From positions 19,793 to 83,792 of the forward strand of contig NZ_JBQCGW010000300.1 in the NCBI RefSeq assembly GCF_051955275.1: DNA of 64,000 nt, in the 5' to 3' direction. This document shows positions 34,601 to 42,716 of the stretch, piece after piece (within the stretch, counting starts at the first letter, position 1; each line of letters opens with the position of its first letter). The translations under genes and the position numbers were made by a program. The notes beneath the pieces are model-generated. The model had not been told where the DNA came from and made no database searches. It saw nothing but the letters and a program-made list of their open reading frames with translations. This DNA comes from Pseudobacter sp051955275 (GTDB lineage: Bacteria; Bacteroidota; Bacteroidia; Chitinophagales; Chitinophagaceae).

Positions 34601-36133
34601 CCACACCACGATATCTACTCAATCGAGGATCTCGCTCAGCTCATCTTCGACCTTAAAAACGCCAACCGTGCTGCGCGCATCAACGTGAAGCTGGTAAGTA
34701 AGGCAGGGGTAGGCACTATCGCCGCTGGTGTTGCCAAAGCGAAAGCCGATGTGATCCTGGTATCAGGCAATGATGGCGGTACAGGCGCTTCGCCACTCAG
34801 TTCCATCAAACATGCAGGTCTGCCATGGGAGCTCGGTCTCGCCGAGTCTCACCAGACACTGGTAAAAAATAAACTGCGCAGCAGGGTAGTGCTGCAGGCG
34901 GATGGCCAGATGAAGACCGGCCGTGATATTGCCATCGCAACCTTGCTGGGAGCAGAAGAGTGGGGTGTTGCCACCGCCGCGCTGGTAGTGGAAGGTTGTA
35001 TCATGATGCGCAAATGCCATTTGAATACCTGTCCCGTAGGTGTTGCCACACAGGACCCTGAGCTACGTAAGCGCTTCACCGGTGATGCAGATCATGTGGT
35101 GAACTTCTTTAAATTCCTGGTGCAGGACCTGCGCGAGATCATGGCAGAGCTGGGTTACAAAACCATCAATGAAATGGTGGGACAGGTAGATAACCTGGAA
35201 GTGCGTGATGATATCGAACACTGGAAATACAGTAAGCTGGATCTTTCTCCGATCCTTTACAAAGAGCCCGCCTCTCCGTTCACCGGGTTGTATCATATGG
35301 AGGACCAGGATCATGGAATGGCAGAGATCCTCGACTGGCAGTTGCTGGAAGCAGCCAAACCTGCTATCGACTCACGTGAACGGGTAACCGCTTCTTTCCC
35401 GGTAAGGAATATCGACCGTACTATCGGAACACTTCTTTCCAACGAGATCACCAAAGTGTACAAGTCGGAAGGATTGCCGGAAGATACCATTCACTTCAAT
35501 TTCACCGGTACGGCCGGGCAGAGCTTCGGCGCCTTCAATACCAAAGGAGTTACACTGGAGCTGGAAGGTGATGCGAATGACTATTTCGGTAAGGGCCTCA
35601 GCGGCGCCAAACTGATTGTGTATCCGCACCGTCAGTCCACTTATATTCCCGAAGAGAATATCGTGATCGGTAATACTGCTTTTTACGGCGCTACTGCCGG
35701 AGAAGCGTATATCCGGGGTAAGGCAGGTGAGCGTTTCTGCGTGCGTAACTCGGGTGCAGAAGTGGTAGTGGAAGGAACAGGCGATCACGGTTGTGAATAT
35801 ATGACCGGTGGCCGCGTGGTGATCCTGGGAGAAACAGGTAGGAACTTTGCAGCAGGTATGAGTGGAGGTATTGCTTATGTGTATGATGTGAAGGGGCAAT
35901 TCCCTGGCCGTGTGAACCGCGAGATGGTGGATCTGGATCCGCTTGATCAGGATGATATCAAATTCCTGCAGGATGTGATCACCAGGCACTATGCTTATAC
36001 GGGCAGTACTGTAGCAAAATTTGTGCTGGATGATATCGAGAACCAGGCTCAGCATTTTGTGAAAGTATTCCCTGCCGATTACAAGAAAGCATTGCAGCTG
36101 AAAGCGAAGGTTACCAATGCAAAACCTTCCTGA
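31613..36133 (+). CDS. gltB: Glutamate synthase large subunit
   Basis: 1506 residues from the ATG at 31613. Transfers the glutamine amide to 2-oxoglutarate to form glutamate. Class II amidotransferase domain at the start: the nucleophile Cys17 (ERDACGIGF) is exposed after removal of a 16-residue propeptide. Then come the central domain, the FMN-binding synthase domain (GGKSNTGEGGED..., HSTPGVGLISPPPHHDIYS), the 3Fe-4S cysteines (CIMMRKCHLNTCPVG) and the C-terminal beta-helix (GEAYIRGKAGERFCVRNSGAEVVVEG). An in-frame TTG 9 bases upstream is less likely since it would lengthen the propeptide. gltD follows by 40 bp. Confidence 0.97.
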   Translation: MSSNQGLYHPSFERDACGIGFVANIKGHKSHQHISDALTVLENMEHRGACGCESNTGDGAGIMIQTPHEFFFDECIRLGVPLPAFGRYGVGVIFFPREIRLREECRDIFNRSVEKLGLEVIAYRKVPVNPDGIGATALSVEPEMEHVFIACPDHITNPEEFERKLFVLRNYASHVINNTVKRDAIGFYIASLSYKTVVYKGQLTSNQVRNYFPDLSNKRVVSAFGLVHSRFATNTFPSWKLAQPFRYIAHNGEINTLQGNLNWLKTSEKGFTSNLFTREEMEMLLPIVTEGQSDSACLDNMIELLTLSGRSLPHVMMMLIPEAWDGNEDMDPVKKAFYEFHAAMMEPWDGPASISFTDGKIIGATLDRNGLRPSRYCVTTDDRVIMASETGALPVHPTLVKEKGRLQPGKMFVVDMEQGRIISDDELKSQITSQKPYAEWLNKYKIRLNELPEPRVMFTHLEHDQVFKYQKAFGYSTEDLETIVAPMAIDGKEPIGSMGTDVPLAVLSDQPQHLSSYFKQLFAQVTNPPIDPIRERMVMSLATFVGNNGNLLQEDPLSCHTVALKHPVLTNHELEKIRSIDTGIFQAKTLQCYFRADGKPGRLKAALDRICRYAVDAVEDGFEVLVLQDRAIDSDHAPIPSLLATAAVHHHLIRKGLRGQVGIVVEAGDVWEVHHFACLLGFGATAINPYLALSSIRDMKLTDKLQTNLDAEQLKKNYIKAVNDGLLKVFSKMGISTLQSYQGAQIFEIIGINHEVVDKYFTGATSRIEGMGLDEIAREALSKHLFSFSKKNVPVDRLMVGGLYQWKRKGEFHLFNPQTIHLLQYSTRMNEYNTFKKYTKLVNEQAEKAATLRGLFRFRRTRPAISIDEVEPAENIYRRFATGAMSFGSISWEAHTTLAIAMNRLGGKSNTGEGGEDESRYNKMANGDSMRSAIKQVASARFGVTSLYLTEADELQIKMAQGAKPGEGGQLPGHKVDDWIGKTRHSTPGVGLISPPPHHDIYSIEDLAQLIFDLKNANRAARINVKLVSKAGVGTIAAGVAKAKADVILVSGNDGGTGASPLSSIKHAGLPWELGLAESHQTLVKNKLRSRVVLQADGQMKTGRDIAIATLLGAEEWGVATAALVVEGCIMMRKCHLNTCPVGVATQDPELRKRFTGDADHVVNFFKFLVQDLREIMAELGYKTINEMVGQVDNLEVRDDIEHWKYSKLDLSPILYKEPASPFTGLYHMEDQDHGMAEILDWQLLEAAKPAIDSRERVTASFPVRNIDRTIGTLLSNEITKVYKSEGLPEDTIHFNFTGTAGQSFGAFNTKGVTLELEGDANDYFGKGLSGAKLIVYPHRQSTYIPEENIVIGNTAFYGATAGEAYIRGKAGERFCVRNSGAEVVVEGTGDHGCEYMTGGRVVILGETGRNFAAGMSGGIAYVYDVKGQFPGRVNREMVDLDPLDQDDIKFLQDVITRHYAYTGSTVAKFVLDDIENQAQHFVKVFPADYKKALQLKAKVTNAKPS

Positions 36134-36173
36134 TCCTAAACAATCACTACTCATCCCGTCAACGAATTAAGAT

Positions 36174-37679
36174 ATGGCAAAGCCTACAGGATTTTTGGAG
36201 TTCACCCGCGCACTTCCCGGCAAAACAGCTGTGGAGCAGCGTTTGAAGAATTATGGTGAATTTGTTGAGCGCTATTCCGAGCAGGCACTCAACCAGCAAT
36301 CAGCGCGCTGTATGAACTGCGGCGTTCCTTTCTGTCACAGCGGATGCCCGCTGGGCAATGTGATCCCGGAGTTCAACGACGCCGTGTATCGCAAGAACTG
36401 GCTCGAAGCATACGAGATCCTTACATCTACCAATAATTTCCCCGAGTTCACCGGCCGTATCTGTCCGGCTCCCTGTGAGTCTGCCTGCGTGCTGGGTATC
36501 AACCAGCCTCCGGTAGCTATCGAGGAAATTGAAAAGCATATTATCGAAATCGCATTCGACAAGGGTTTTGTGAAACCCCGGAAACCGAATGTGCGCACCG
36601 GAAAGAAAATTGCCGTGATAGGCTCAGGCCCTGCCGGTATGGCGGCGGCCGCGCAGCTCAATTATGCCGGTCATACTGTAACGGTATTTGAGCGTGATGA
36701 TGCACCTGGTGGACTGCTGCGATATGGCATCCCTGATTTCAAACTGGAGAAATCTGTGATCGACCGCCGCATCAAACTGCTGGAAGAAGAAGGCATCACT
36801 TTCAGGTGTAACGAAAACATCGGTGTGAACATAGGCATCAATGACCTGCTTCGCGAATACCAGGCGATTGTGCTGGCATGTGGTTCTACCAAACCACGCG
36901 ACCTGGAAGTGCCCGGCCGCTCGCTGGATGGTGTTCATTTTGCCATGCAGTTCCTCAAACAACAGAACAAGCGTAATGCCGGCAAAGACCCGCTGGCCAG
37001 GGCAAATATCGAAAGCAATATTTTCAGCAAAGACATACTGGCTACCGGCAAGAATGTAGTGGTGATCGGTGGTGGTGATACGGGCAGCGACTGTGTAGGG
37101 ACTTCCAACCGCCAGGGTGCAAAAAGCGTCTACCAGTTTGAGTTGTTGCCTTTACCTCCTGAAAAGCGCACAGCTTATATGCCCTGGCCCAGTTATCCCA
37201 TGACGCTGAAAGTTTCCACTTCACATGAAGAAGGGGTGCAGCGCCAGTGGGCCATCGCCACAAAATCTTTCAATGGTGATGCGAACGGAAAACTGAAATC
37301 ACTCACCGTGGTTGACCTGGAATGGAAGCTGATGGAAGATGGCAGGCCTGCACAGTTTGTGGAGATAGCAGGAAGTGAAAGAGAAATTCCCTGTGAGCTG
37401 GCATTGCTGGCGATGGGATTTGTGCATCCCGAGCATGAAGGGCTGTTGCAGCAGTTAGGTGTTGAACTTGATAATCGTGGGAATGTGAAAGCAGACGAGA
37501 AAGAATATCAGTCCAGCATTCAGAAGATCTTTGCAGCCGGTGATGTGAGAAGAGGGCAGAGCCTGGTGGTATGGGCAATCAGCGAAGGCCGCGAAGCGGC
37601 CCGTAAAGTGGATGAGTTCCTGATGGGGTCATCGTTACTGGAAAGCAAGGATCAGAACACGGTTCTGGCAACAATATAG
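36174..37679 (+). CDS. gltD: Glutamate synthase small subunit
   Basis: 501 residues. Supplies electrons from NADPH to GltB. N-terminal cysteine clusters for 4Fe-4S centres (NCGVPFCHSGCPLGN at about 43-57; CPAPCESACV at about 98-107), FAD motif GSGPAGM (about 151-157), NADPH-binding GGGDTGSDC (about 299-307) and the closing second FAD segment FAAGDVRRGQSLVVWA. Complete. Ends the gltBD operon at a terminator. Confidence 0.97.
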   Translation: MAKPTGFLEFTRALPGKTAVEQRLKNYGEFVERYSEQALNQQSARCMNCGVPFCHSGCPLGNVIPEFNDAVYRKNWLEAYEILTSTNNFPEFTGRICPAPCESACVLGINQPPVAIEEIEKHIIEIAFDKGFVKPRKPNVRTGKKIAVIGSGPAGMAAAAQLNYAGHTVTVFERDDAPGGLLRYGIPDFKLEKSVIDRRIKLLEEEGITFRCNENIGVNIGINDLLREYQAIVLACGSTKPRDLEVPGRSLDGVHFAMQFLKQQNKRNAGKDPLARANIESNIFSKDILATGKNVVVIGGGDTGSDCVGTSNRQGAKSVYQFELLPLPPEKRTAYMPWPSYPMTLKVSTSHEEGVQRQWAIATKSFNGDANGKLKSLTVVDLEWKLMEDGRPAQFVEIAGSEREIPCELALLAMGFVHPEHEGLLQQLGVELDNRGNVKADEKEYQSSIQKIFAAGDVRRGQSLVVWAISEGREAARKVDEFLMGSSLLESKDQNTVLATI

Positions 37680-37710
37680 TTATTCTGCAGATCGTAATGT
37701 TTTTAGTGTG

Positions 37711-37742
37711 AGAGGCGGCCCGTAAGGGTCGTCTCTTTTTTT
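37711..37742 (+). terminator. Terminator of gltBD
   Basis: GAGGCGGCCC pairs with GGGTCGTCTC (two G-T wobbles) across a GTAA loop, followed by seven T. Confidence 0.8.
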
Positions 37743-37776
37743 GAAGGTATGCCAGATAATCGGGTAGCACTCGTTC

Positions 37777-37873
37777 CCCTCTGGCGAGGGAGTACTATTT
37801 GTTCGCCTCTGGCGAACACCGTGTCGCCGGAGGCAACGGAATATTAGTTACTCGCGGGGACGCGAACGACTGG
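37777..37873. repeat. Cluster of REP-like palindromes overlapping the crp-type gene end
   Basis: Four small dyads in a row: CCCTC-TGGC-GAGGG (37777-37790), GTTCGCC-TCT-GGCGAAC (37801-37817), GTCGCC-GGA-GGCAAC (37823-37837, one mismatch) and TCGCG-GGGA-CGCGA (37852-37865). The last belongs to a 23-base segment (37851-37873) identical to 1032-1054. The first three share the word CGCC(T/G)(C/G)...GGCGA in alternating orientation, as expected of repetitive extragenic palindromes. The element extends into the last codons of the gene at 37848-38456. Confidence 0.6.
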
Positions 37874-38456
37874 TCTCCGCAGATGCACCCTTCCTGATCC
37901 TGCTCAGGCTATCTGTATGTATACCCAGATAGGAGGCGATGTATTTGAGTGGAATGTTCAGCACTACTTCCGGTTGCCGCTCGAGCATCAGCTGGTAGCG
38001 CTTTTCTGCGGGGAAGCAGATCATCTCTATCTGGTTCTGCTGTACCCAGTTCAGTAATCTTGCCATCACTGCCAGTTCAATGGTATATACTTCGGGTATC
38101 AGTTGTTTTATTTTCAGGAATGCGTCCCCATCCCATTCAAGCAGGTCCACGTCGGTGAGGGTTTCTATGCCGCATGTAGATACTTCCCTGGAGAGCACCA
38201 GTTGGGGCGCAGCCAGGAATTCATGCGAATTTACCAATCCGAGCGTATGATCATCTCCGTTATGAATTCTGTAGAGCCTGATAATGCCGCTGTTCAGGAA
38301 ATAGAATTTTTCCACCACCTGGTCCTGCCCCATCAGCGTTTCTTTGGGTTTGGCGGTACGAATGATCGTATGGTCGCGGATCAGGTTGAGTTGTTGCTGG
38401 TTCAGCCGGATATTCCGTACGTTCAGCCATTGCAGCACATGTTCAAATGGATTCAT
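37848..38456 (-). CDS. Crp/Fnr-family transcriptional regulator
   Basis: 202 residues. Cyclic-nucleotide-binding-like beta-roll at about 20-125 (AKPKETLMGQDQVVEKFYFLNSGIIRLY) and a C-terminal helix-turn-helix (PLKYIASYLGIHTDSLSRIRK, about 170-190). No cysteine cluster, so it is not an Fnr-type oxygen sensor; the ligand is unknown. The last eight residues (TSRSRPRE) are encoded by a REP-like repeat that also occurs intergenically at 1032-1054, so the original C-terminus appears to have been replaced. It is divergent from the LytS-type kinase gene with 130 bp between starts; its position between gltBD and amt suggests, without proof, a link to nitrogen supply. Confidence 0.88.
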   Translation of the reverse strand: MNPFEHVLQWLNVRNIRLNQQQLNLIRDHTIIRTAKPKETLMGQDQVVEKFYFLNSGIIRLYRIHNGDDHTLGLVNSHEFLAAPQLVLSREVSTCGIETLTDVDLLEWDGDAFLKIKQLIPEVYTIELAVMARLLNWVQQNQIEMICFPAEKRYQLMLERQPEVVLNIPLKYIASYLGIHTDSLSRIRKGASAETSRSRPRE

Positions 38457-38494
38457 TGATTTGCAGGATTGATAATACGGTAAGTTATAAAAAA

Positions 38495-38510
38495 TCTGAC
38501 CTATGTCGGA
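38495..38510. promoter_or_regulatory. Dyad in the crp-type/kinase divergent promoter region
   Basis: TCTGACCTATGTCGGA has the symmetric pattern TC-x-GAC-N4-GTC-x-GA in the middle of the region between two divergent genes, one of which encodes a dimeric Crp-type regulator. A plausible operator, unproven. Confidence 0.35.
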
Positions 38511-38558
38511 AAAGTGCCGATGGCAGGCAGCAGATTAGCATCCGGAACCGGCATCATT

Positions 38559-38566
38559 TACATTTG
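38559..38566 (+). promoter_or_regulatory. -7 promoter box that sets the kinase start
   Basis: TACATTTG matches TAnnTTTG exactly. Transcription would begin near 38573, after an in-frame TTG at 38569, so the ATG at 38587 is the likely start of the kinase gene. Confidence 0.55.
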
Positions 38567-38586
38567 TATTGACGAGGAACGCCGAC

Positions 38587-39735
38587 ATGAGTATAGCAAT
38601 GAAAAAACACGACCGTTTGCCTGCAGGTGCCAACTGGCTTGAGCCCGTTGTGTTGTTTCTGACCATCCTGGTTACTGACATGATCTATGGCATGCCGCAG
38701 CTGATCAATACTGGCTTCACTGCCATGCAGGTGAAGGATATTGCCGTGGATGCGATGATCATTACTGTGTCCTGTGTGCCGGGCTGGTGGCTTCACTTCA
38801 AGATCTTTCCCTTTGCCAGCTGGCAGAAAAGAGTGGTGCTGCACCTGATCACTGTTATTATCTTCTATACAATATGGGTGCTGGCCTATGCCGTTTACAA
38901 TACGCTGATCCATTATCCGGTGATGACTGGTGTGCAGGTATTCTCCAATCTCTGGCATAATGTACTTTTCTATATCCAGGCATTCAGTTTCCTGCATCTG
39001 TACCACTACTTCCGTCAGAAGGAAGAGCAGAGTACGCGCGAAAAAGAATTACGCAGGATAGAATACGAAACAGAGATCGCCGGTCTCAAAGCGCAGATCC
39101 AACCTCATTTTTTATTCAACACCCTCAACAGTATCAGTGGTTCTGTTCCTGCGCAGCAGGAGTTTACGCGGGAGCTCATCGCGCGGCTGGCCGATATATT
39201 CCGGTATGCTATGATGGCTTCGCAGGAAGACAGGGTTTCGCTGAAGCAGGAAGTGGAGTTTATCAGGACTTATCTTTCCCTGGAGCAGCATCGTTTTGGC
39301 GATCGCCTCCGGGTGGTGATCCATATGGAAGAGGGCTTGGATAATGTGCAGGTTCCCAGTATGCTGTTTCAGCCGCTGGTGGAAAATGCGCTGAAACACG
39401 GCATCGAACCTTCGGTGGAAGGAGGGGTGATCGTATTATCGCTTATCCGTCAGGCCAGGAAACTGATGATCCGGGTGAGCAATACCGGGTTAGTGCAGGG
39501 AAAAGACCTGCGACAAATGTTCCAGACCAGGGGAGTGGGGCTGCGCAATACGCAGATGCGCTTAAAAAAGCTGTATGATGAGAACCTGGAAGTGGAGAGA
39601 ACGGATGACTGTCTTCATTTTACTTTTCATATCCCTTTTCAGGAAAAAGAGCCCGCCCGGGCCATTCAGTTGGTTGCCGCTCCGGCACCAGCATTCAATG
39701 CCATGAGCCCTGCGTTCAACAATAATGGCATTTGA
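38587..39735 (+). CDS. LytS-type sensor histidine kinase
   Basis: 382 residues from the ATG at 38587. Four hydrophobic helices (about 20-36, 52-70, 83-107 and 120-140) lead into a short coiled segment and the His_kinase domain, with phospho-acceptor His174 in LKAQIQPHFLFNTLNSI. The ATP-binding part follows (PSMLFQPLVENALKHGIEP, VSNTG, GVGLRNTQMRL). No periplasmic sensor domain is present, so the signal is probably sensed in the membrane. Such kinases usually pair with a receiver-LytTR regulator; none is adjacent, and the window's only LytTR protein lacks a receiver. A terminator follows. Confidence 0.92.
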   Translation: MSIAMKKHDRLPAGANWLEPVVLFLTILVTDMIYGMPQLINTGFTAMQVKDIAVDAMIITVSCVPGWWLHFKIFPFASWQKRVVLHLITVIIFYTIWVLAYAVYNTLIHYPVMTGVQVFSNLWHNVLFYIQAFSFLHLYHYFRQKEEQSTREKELRRIEYETEIAGLKAQIQPHFLFNTLNSISGSVPAQQEFTRELIARLADIFRYAMMASQEDRVSLKQEVEFIRTYLSLEQHRFGDRLRVVIHMEEGLDNVQVPSMLFQPLVENALKHGIEPSVEGGVIVLSLIRQARKLMIRVSNTGLVQGKDLRQMFQTRGVGLRNTQMRLKKLYDENLEVERTDDCLHFTFHIPFQEKEPARAIQLVAAPAPAFNAMSPAFNNNGI

Positions 39736-39768
39736 AAAAAATAGTTGGAAAAAACTTTTTTTAGATGA

Positions 39769-39790
39769 CATGCAATAAGTGCATGTTTTT
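39769..39790 (+). terminator. Terminator after the kinase gene
   Basis: CATGCA (39769-39774) pairs with TGCATG (39780-39785), followed by five T. Confidence 0.6.
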
Positions 39791-39982
39791 GCATTTCCCT
39801 TTTGAATATTCTATAGAATACAGCCCCAGTAGTTGTTTCAAGACATTAAAAACTAATAAATGTTAATATTATAAATATTTATTATTTAAATAGTAGACTT
39901 GATTTCGAAAGATTTTAGCGGTATTTTAGTATAAATAACACACATATTTTTATTCTTAATAACAACACTAAAATCAACTGGT
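39791..39982. promoter_or_regulatory. AT-rich amt upstream region with palindromes
   Basis: The stretch before amt is strongly AT-rich. It holds the perfect 14-bp palindrome TATTCTATAGAATA (39807-39820) and an inverted pair AATAAAT (39855-39861)/ATTTATT (39877-39883). No sigma-54-type GG/GC promoter is visible. These dyads are candidate sites for nitrogen-responsive control. Confidence 0.4.
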
Positions 39983-41371
39983 ATGAAAAAGATCACGCTT
40001 AAATCGGTAGCTCCATTCCTGGTTCTGGCAGGTGTGGCGATAGCTGCGATATTTGTTCCCTCGGTCCCGGACTTCGTGGACACAAAGGGAGCTTATAATT
40101 CTGCGGACATTGTGTGGGTTATAGTTGCCGCAGCACTGGTATTCCTGATGACACCCGGCCTGGCCTTCTTTTACGGCGGCATGGTGCACAGAAAGAACGT
40201 GATCTCTACAATGATCAAGAGCGTGGCAGCTGCAGGCGTGGTAAGCATCCTGTGGGTGGTGGTAGGATATAGCCTCTGTTTTGGCCCCAGCATCGGTGGT
40301 GTCATCGGTGACCCGACTACCCATTTTTTCTTCAAAGGTGTAGCTTCCGGTGAGCCCTGGGGTACTATCCCGCGCTCCCTGTTTGCCGTATTCCAGCTGA
40401 TGTTCGCCATCATTACCCCGGGCCTGGTGGTAGGTGCTGTGGCTGAACGGATCCGTTTTACCTCTTACATTCTCTTTATTGCGCTCTTCAGCCTGCTGGT
40501 ATACGCACCGCTGGCGCACTGGACATGGAACGCTGATGGCTTCCTGTTCAAGATGGGTGTGCTGGACTTTGCCGGTGGTACCGTAGTGCATATTTCTGCA
40601 GGTATGGCTGCCCTGGCTGGAGCCCTGGTGCTGAAACGCCGTAATTCACATAAAGAACACAGGGAGATCCCACCTGCCAATATCCCTTATGTTCTCATCG
40701 GTACCGGCCTCCTCTGGTTCGGATGGTTCGGTTTCAACGCAGGATCTGCACTGGCTGCCAACAGCCTGGCCGTGTCCGCCTTCTTCACAACAAATACGGC
40801 TGCTGCTGCTGCCGGTCTGAGCTGGATGTTCTTTGATGTACTCCGTGGTAAAAAACCATCTGTACTGGGCTTCTGTATCGGTGCGGTAGTTGGTCTGGTG
40901 GCTATCACACCTGCTGCAGGTTTTGTTGCCATCCCTCAGAGCATCACTATCGGTGTGGTAGCCGCCCTGGTTTCCAATATTGCTGTTTTCTACAAACAGA
41001 AATCAACACTGGATGATACGCTGGATGTATTCCCCTGTCATGGTCTCGGCGGTATCGTAGGTATGCTGCTGACTGGCGTATTTGCCACCAAAGCAGTGAA
41101 TGGAGCTGGCGCTGACGGCCTCTGGCTGGGCAATGCAGGTTTCCTGTGGACACAGGTGAAAGGCATGCTCATTGCGGTAACCTTCAGCTTTACTGTATCC
41201 TGGCTTATATTCAAATTCATCAATTTCATTCTTCCCCTGCGTGTTACTTCTGAAGAAGAAGAACTCGGTCTGGATGCTACCCAGCATAATGAGAAATATC
41301 TCCAGGGAACATTGTTGGTGCATAACAATGGAAAAATCAACGAAGAAAAACTTATTGAGGCTGAACATTAA
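39983..41371 (+). CDS. amt: Ammonium transporter
   Basis: 462 residues, Amt/Mep/Rh family channel for ammonium uptake in the inner membrane. Eleven to twelve hydrophobic helices; the two pore histidines are seen as His203 (VVHISAG) and His353 (PCHGLGG), plus the signature DFAGGTVVH. The first helix may act as a cleaved or uncleaved signal. The C-terminal cytoplasmic tail (about 410-462) ends in an acidic segment. No glnK (PII) gene follows, which is unusual compared with the widespread glnK-amt pair. A porin gene follows after a hairpin. Confidence 0.95.
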   Translation: MKKITLKSVAPFLVLAGVAIAAIFVPSVPDFVDTKGAYNSADIVWVIVAAALVFLMTPGLAFFYGGMVHRKNVISTMIKSVAAAGVVSILWVVVGYSLCFGPSIGGVIGDPTTHFFFKGVASGEPWGTIPRSLFAVFQLMFAIITPGLVVGAVAERIRFTSYILFIALFSLLVYAPLAHWTWNADGFLFKMGVLDFAGGTVVHISAGMAALAGALVLKRRNSHKEHREIPPANIPYVLIGTGLLWFGWFGFNAGSALAANSLAVSAFFTTNTAAAAAGLSWMFFDVLRGKKPSVLGFCIGAVVGLVAITPAAGFVAIPQSITIGVVAALVSNIAVFYKQKSTLDDTLDVFPCHGLGGIVGMLLTGVFATKAVNGAGADGLWLGNAGFLWTQVKGMLIAVTFSFTVSWLIFKFINFILPLRVTSEEEELGLDATQHNEKYLQGTLLVHNNGKINEEKLIEAEH

Positions 41372-41375
41372 ATAG

Positions 41376-41434
41376 AAAAAGGTACGGATGAATGACAAGC
41401 GTCTGGAACACGCTCATCTCCGTACCCTTTTCCT
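41376..41434 (+). terminator. Hairpin between amt and porin genes
   Basis: GGTACGGA (41381-41388) pairs with TCCGTACC (41419-41426), flanked by A-run and T-rich sides, with an inner AGCGT/ACGCT stem. It sits in the 85-bp gap and could terminate amt or reduce read-through into the porin gene. Confidence 0.6.
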
Positions 41435-41456
41435 TTAACACTTAAAATCTATTGCA

Positions 41457-42581
41457 ATGTTACAAAAATTTTTTGCAACAGGCCTTGCTATGGCTTGTTT
41501 CGTACCGGCAATCGCCCAGGAAGCCTCTGCTCCCGTAACCACTACTGCTGCTCAGACCACATCCGCTCCGGAAGAGCCCAAACCTTCAACTGTGATCTCA
41601 GGTTACGCCGATGTTTATTACAGGTATAATTTCGCCAAACCAACAAAGGCTGTGGGTTATAATAACTTTACATCCTTCACCGGTTCTCATAACAGTTTTG
41701 CCCTTGGTATGGCCTCACTCAAGCTGGAGCATACACAGGGCAAAGTAGGCATCGTGGCTGACCTGGGCTTCGGTACCCGCGCAGAAGAATTTGCATACAA
41801 CGATAAAGGCACTTTACTGGCAGCAGTAAAACAACTCTATATCACCTACGCACCTACAGACTGGCTGAAACTCACTGCCGGTACCTGGGGAACGCATGTG
41901 GGTTACGAAGTTCTGGACCCCTATCTCAATCGCAACTACAGTATGAGCTATATGTTTACCAACGGTCCGTTCGGTCATACCGGTCTGAAAGCGGAAGTAA
42001 CCAAAGGTAAACATGGGTTCATGCTGGGTGTGGCCAATCCAACCGACTACCGCATTCCACCGGATGAGCAGATCAATAAGAAATTCATCCTCGCACAGTA
42101 CAGTCTTGCTGCTACTGACGACGTGAAATTCTTCCTCAACTATGTAGGTGGTAAAGCCCCTGACACAGCCAAAGTGAACCAGGTGGATTTTGTTGCCACT
42201 GTGAAGGTGAGCGACAAGTTCAATGTAGGATTCAATGGTACTTACAACAGCACCAAGCTCTGGGATGGCACCAAGAATACCGATGCCAAAAACTGGTGGG
42301 GATCTGCCGTGTACCTGAACGTTGATCCCAAGCCCTGGTTCGGCCTTACATTACGTGGTGAGTATTTTGAAGATAAGGACCAGCTGAAAGTATATGCATT
42401 CTCTCCTGAAGGCGGCTCCGTGATCGCAACAACGCTCTCTGCCAACTTCAAGGTGGATGGATTCACTTTCATTCCTGAGATCAGGTTCGACAATGCGAAC
42501 AAGGACCTCTTCTATGATAAGGACCTTGCTCCCACAAAGTCAACCGCCAGTTTCCTGCTGGCCGCTATCTATAAATTCTAA
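41457..42581 (+). CDS. Outer-membrane porin (BBP2/OmpL-like family)
   Basis: 374 residues. Signal peptide ending PAIAQ (about 1-20), a short Thr/Pro/Ala-rich linker, then a beta-barrel (about 45-374) with SGYADVYYRYNF, LGMASLKLEHT, VADLGFGTRAEEF, KLTAGTWGTHVGYE and a C-terminal aromatic strand (AAIYKF). This fits the putative beta-barrel porin-2 family. Its place right after amt suggests it admits ammonium or small nitrogen compounds across the outer membrane, which is inferred from context only. Confidence 0.88.
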   Translation: MLQKFFATGLAMACFVPAIAQEASAPVTTTAAQTTSAPEEPKPSTVISGYADVYYRYNFAKPTKAVGYNNFTSFTGSHNSFALGMASLKLEHTQGKVGIVADLGFGTRAEEFAYNDKGTLLAAVKQLYITYAPTDWLKLTAGTWGTHVGYEVLDPYLNRNYSMSYMFTNGPFGHTGLKAEVTKGKHGFMLGVANPTDYRIPPDEQINKKFILAQYSLAATDDVKFFLNYVGGKAPDTAKVNQVDFVATVKVSDKFNVGFNGTYNSTKLWDGTKNTDAKNWWGSAVYLNVDPKPWFGLTLRGEYFEDKDQLKVYAFSPEGGSVIATTLSANFKVDGFTFIPEIRFDNANKDLFYDKDLAPTKSTASFLLAAIYKF

Positions 42582-42680
42582 ATGAATTAACGCAACAAAT
42601 AGAAACACAACTACAGCTTATTAACCAAACAACCACTACTTACTGCTTAAATTTCTTGTGTTGTTTTGTTAAGAATGAGG

Positions 42681-42711
42681 GGTGCCGGGTCTCCGGCGCC
42701 TTTCCTTTTTT
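42681..42711. terminator. Terminator between the convergent porin and ppc genes
   Basis: GGTGCCGG (42681-42688) pairs with CCGGCGCC (42693-42700, one G-T wobble) around GTCT, followed by TTTCCTTTTTTA on the plus strand. It lies between converging genes. Confidence 0.75.
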
Positions 42712-42716
42712 ATGGC

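Noticed and set aside
35372..36154. 260-codon open frame opposite gltB
   Set aside because: Antisense shadow of the conserved GltB C-terminal domain.
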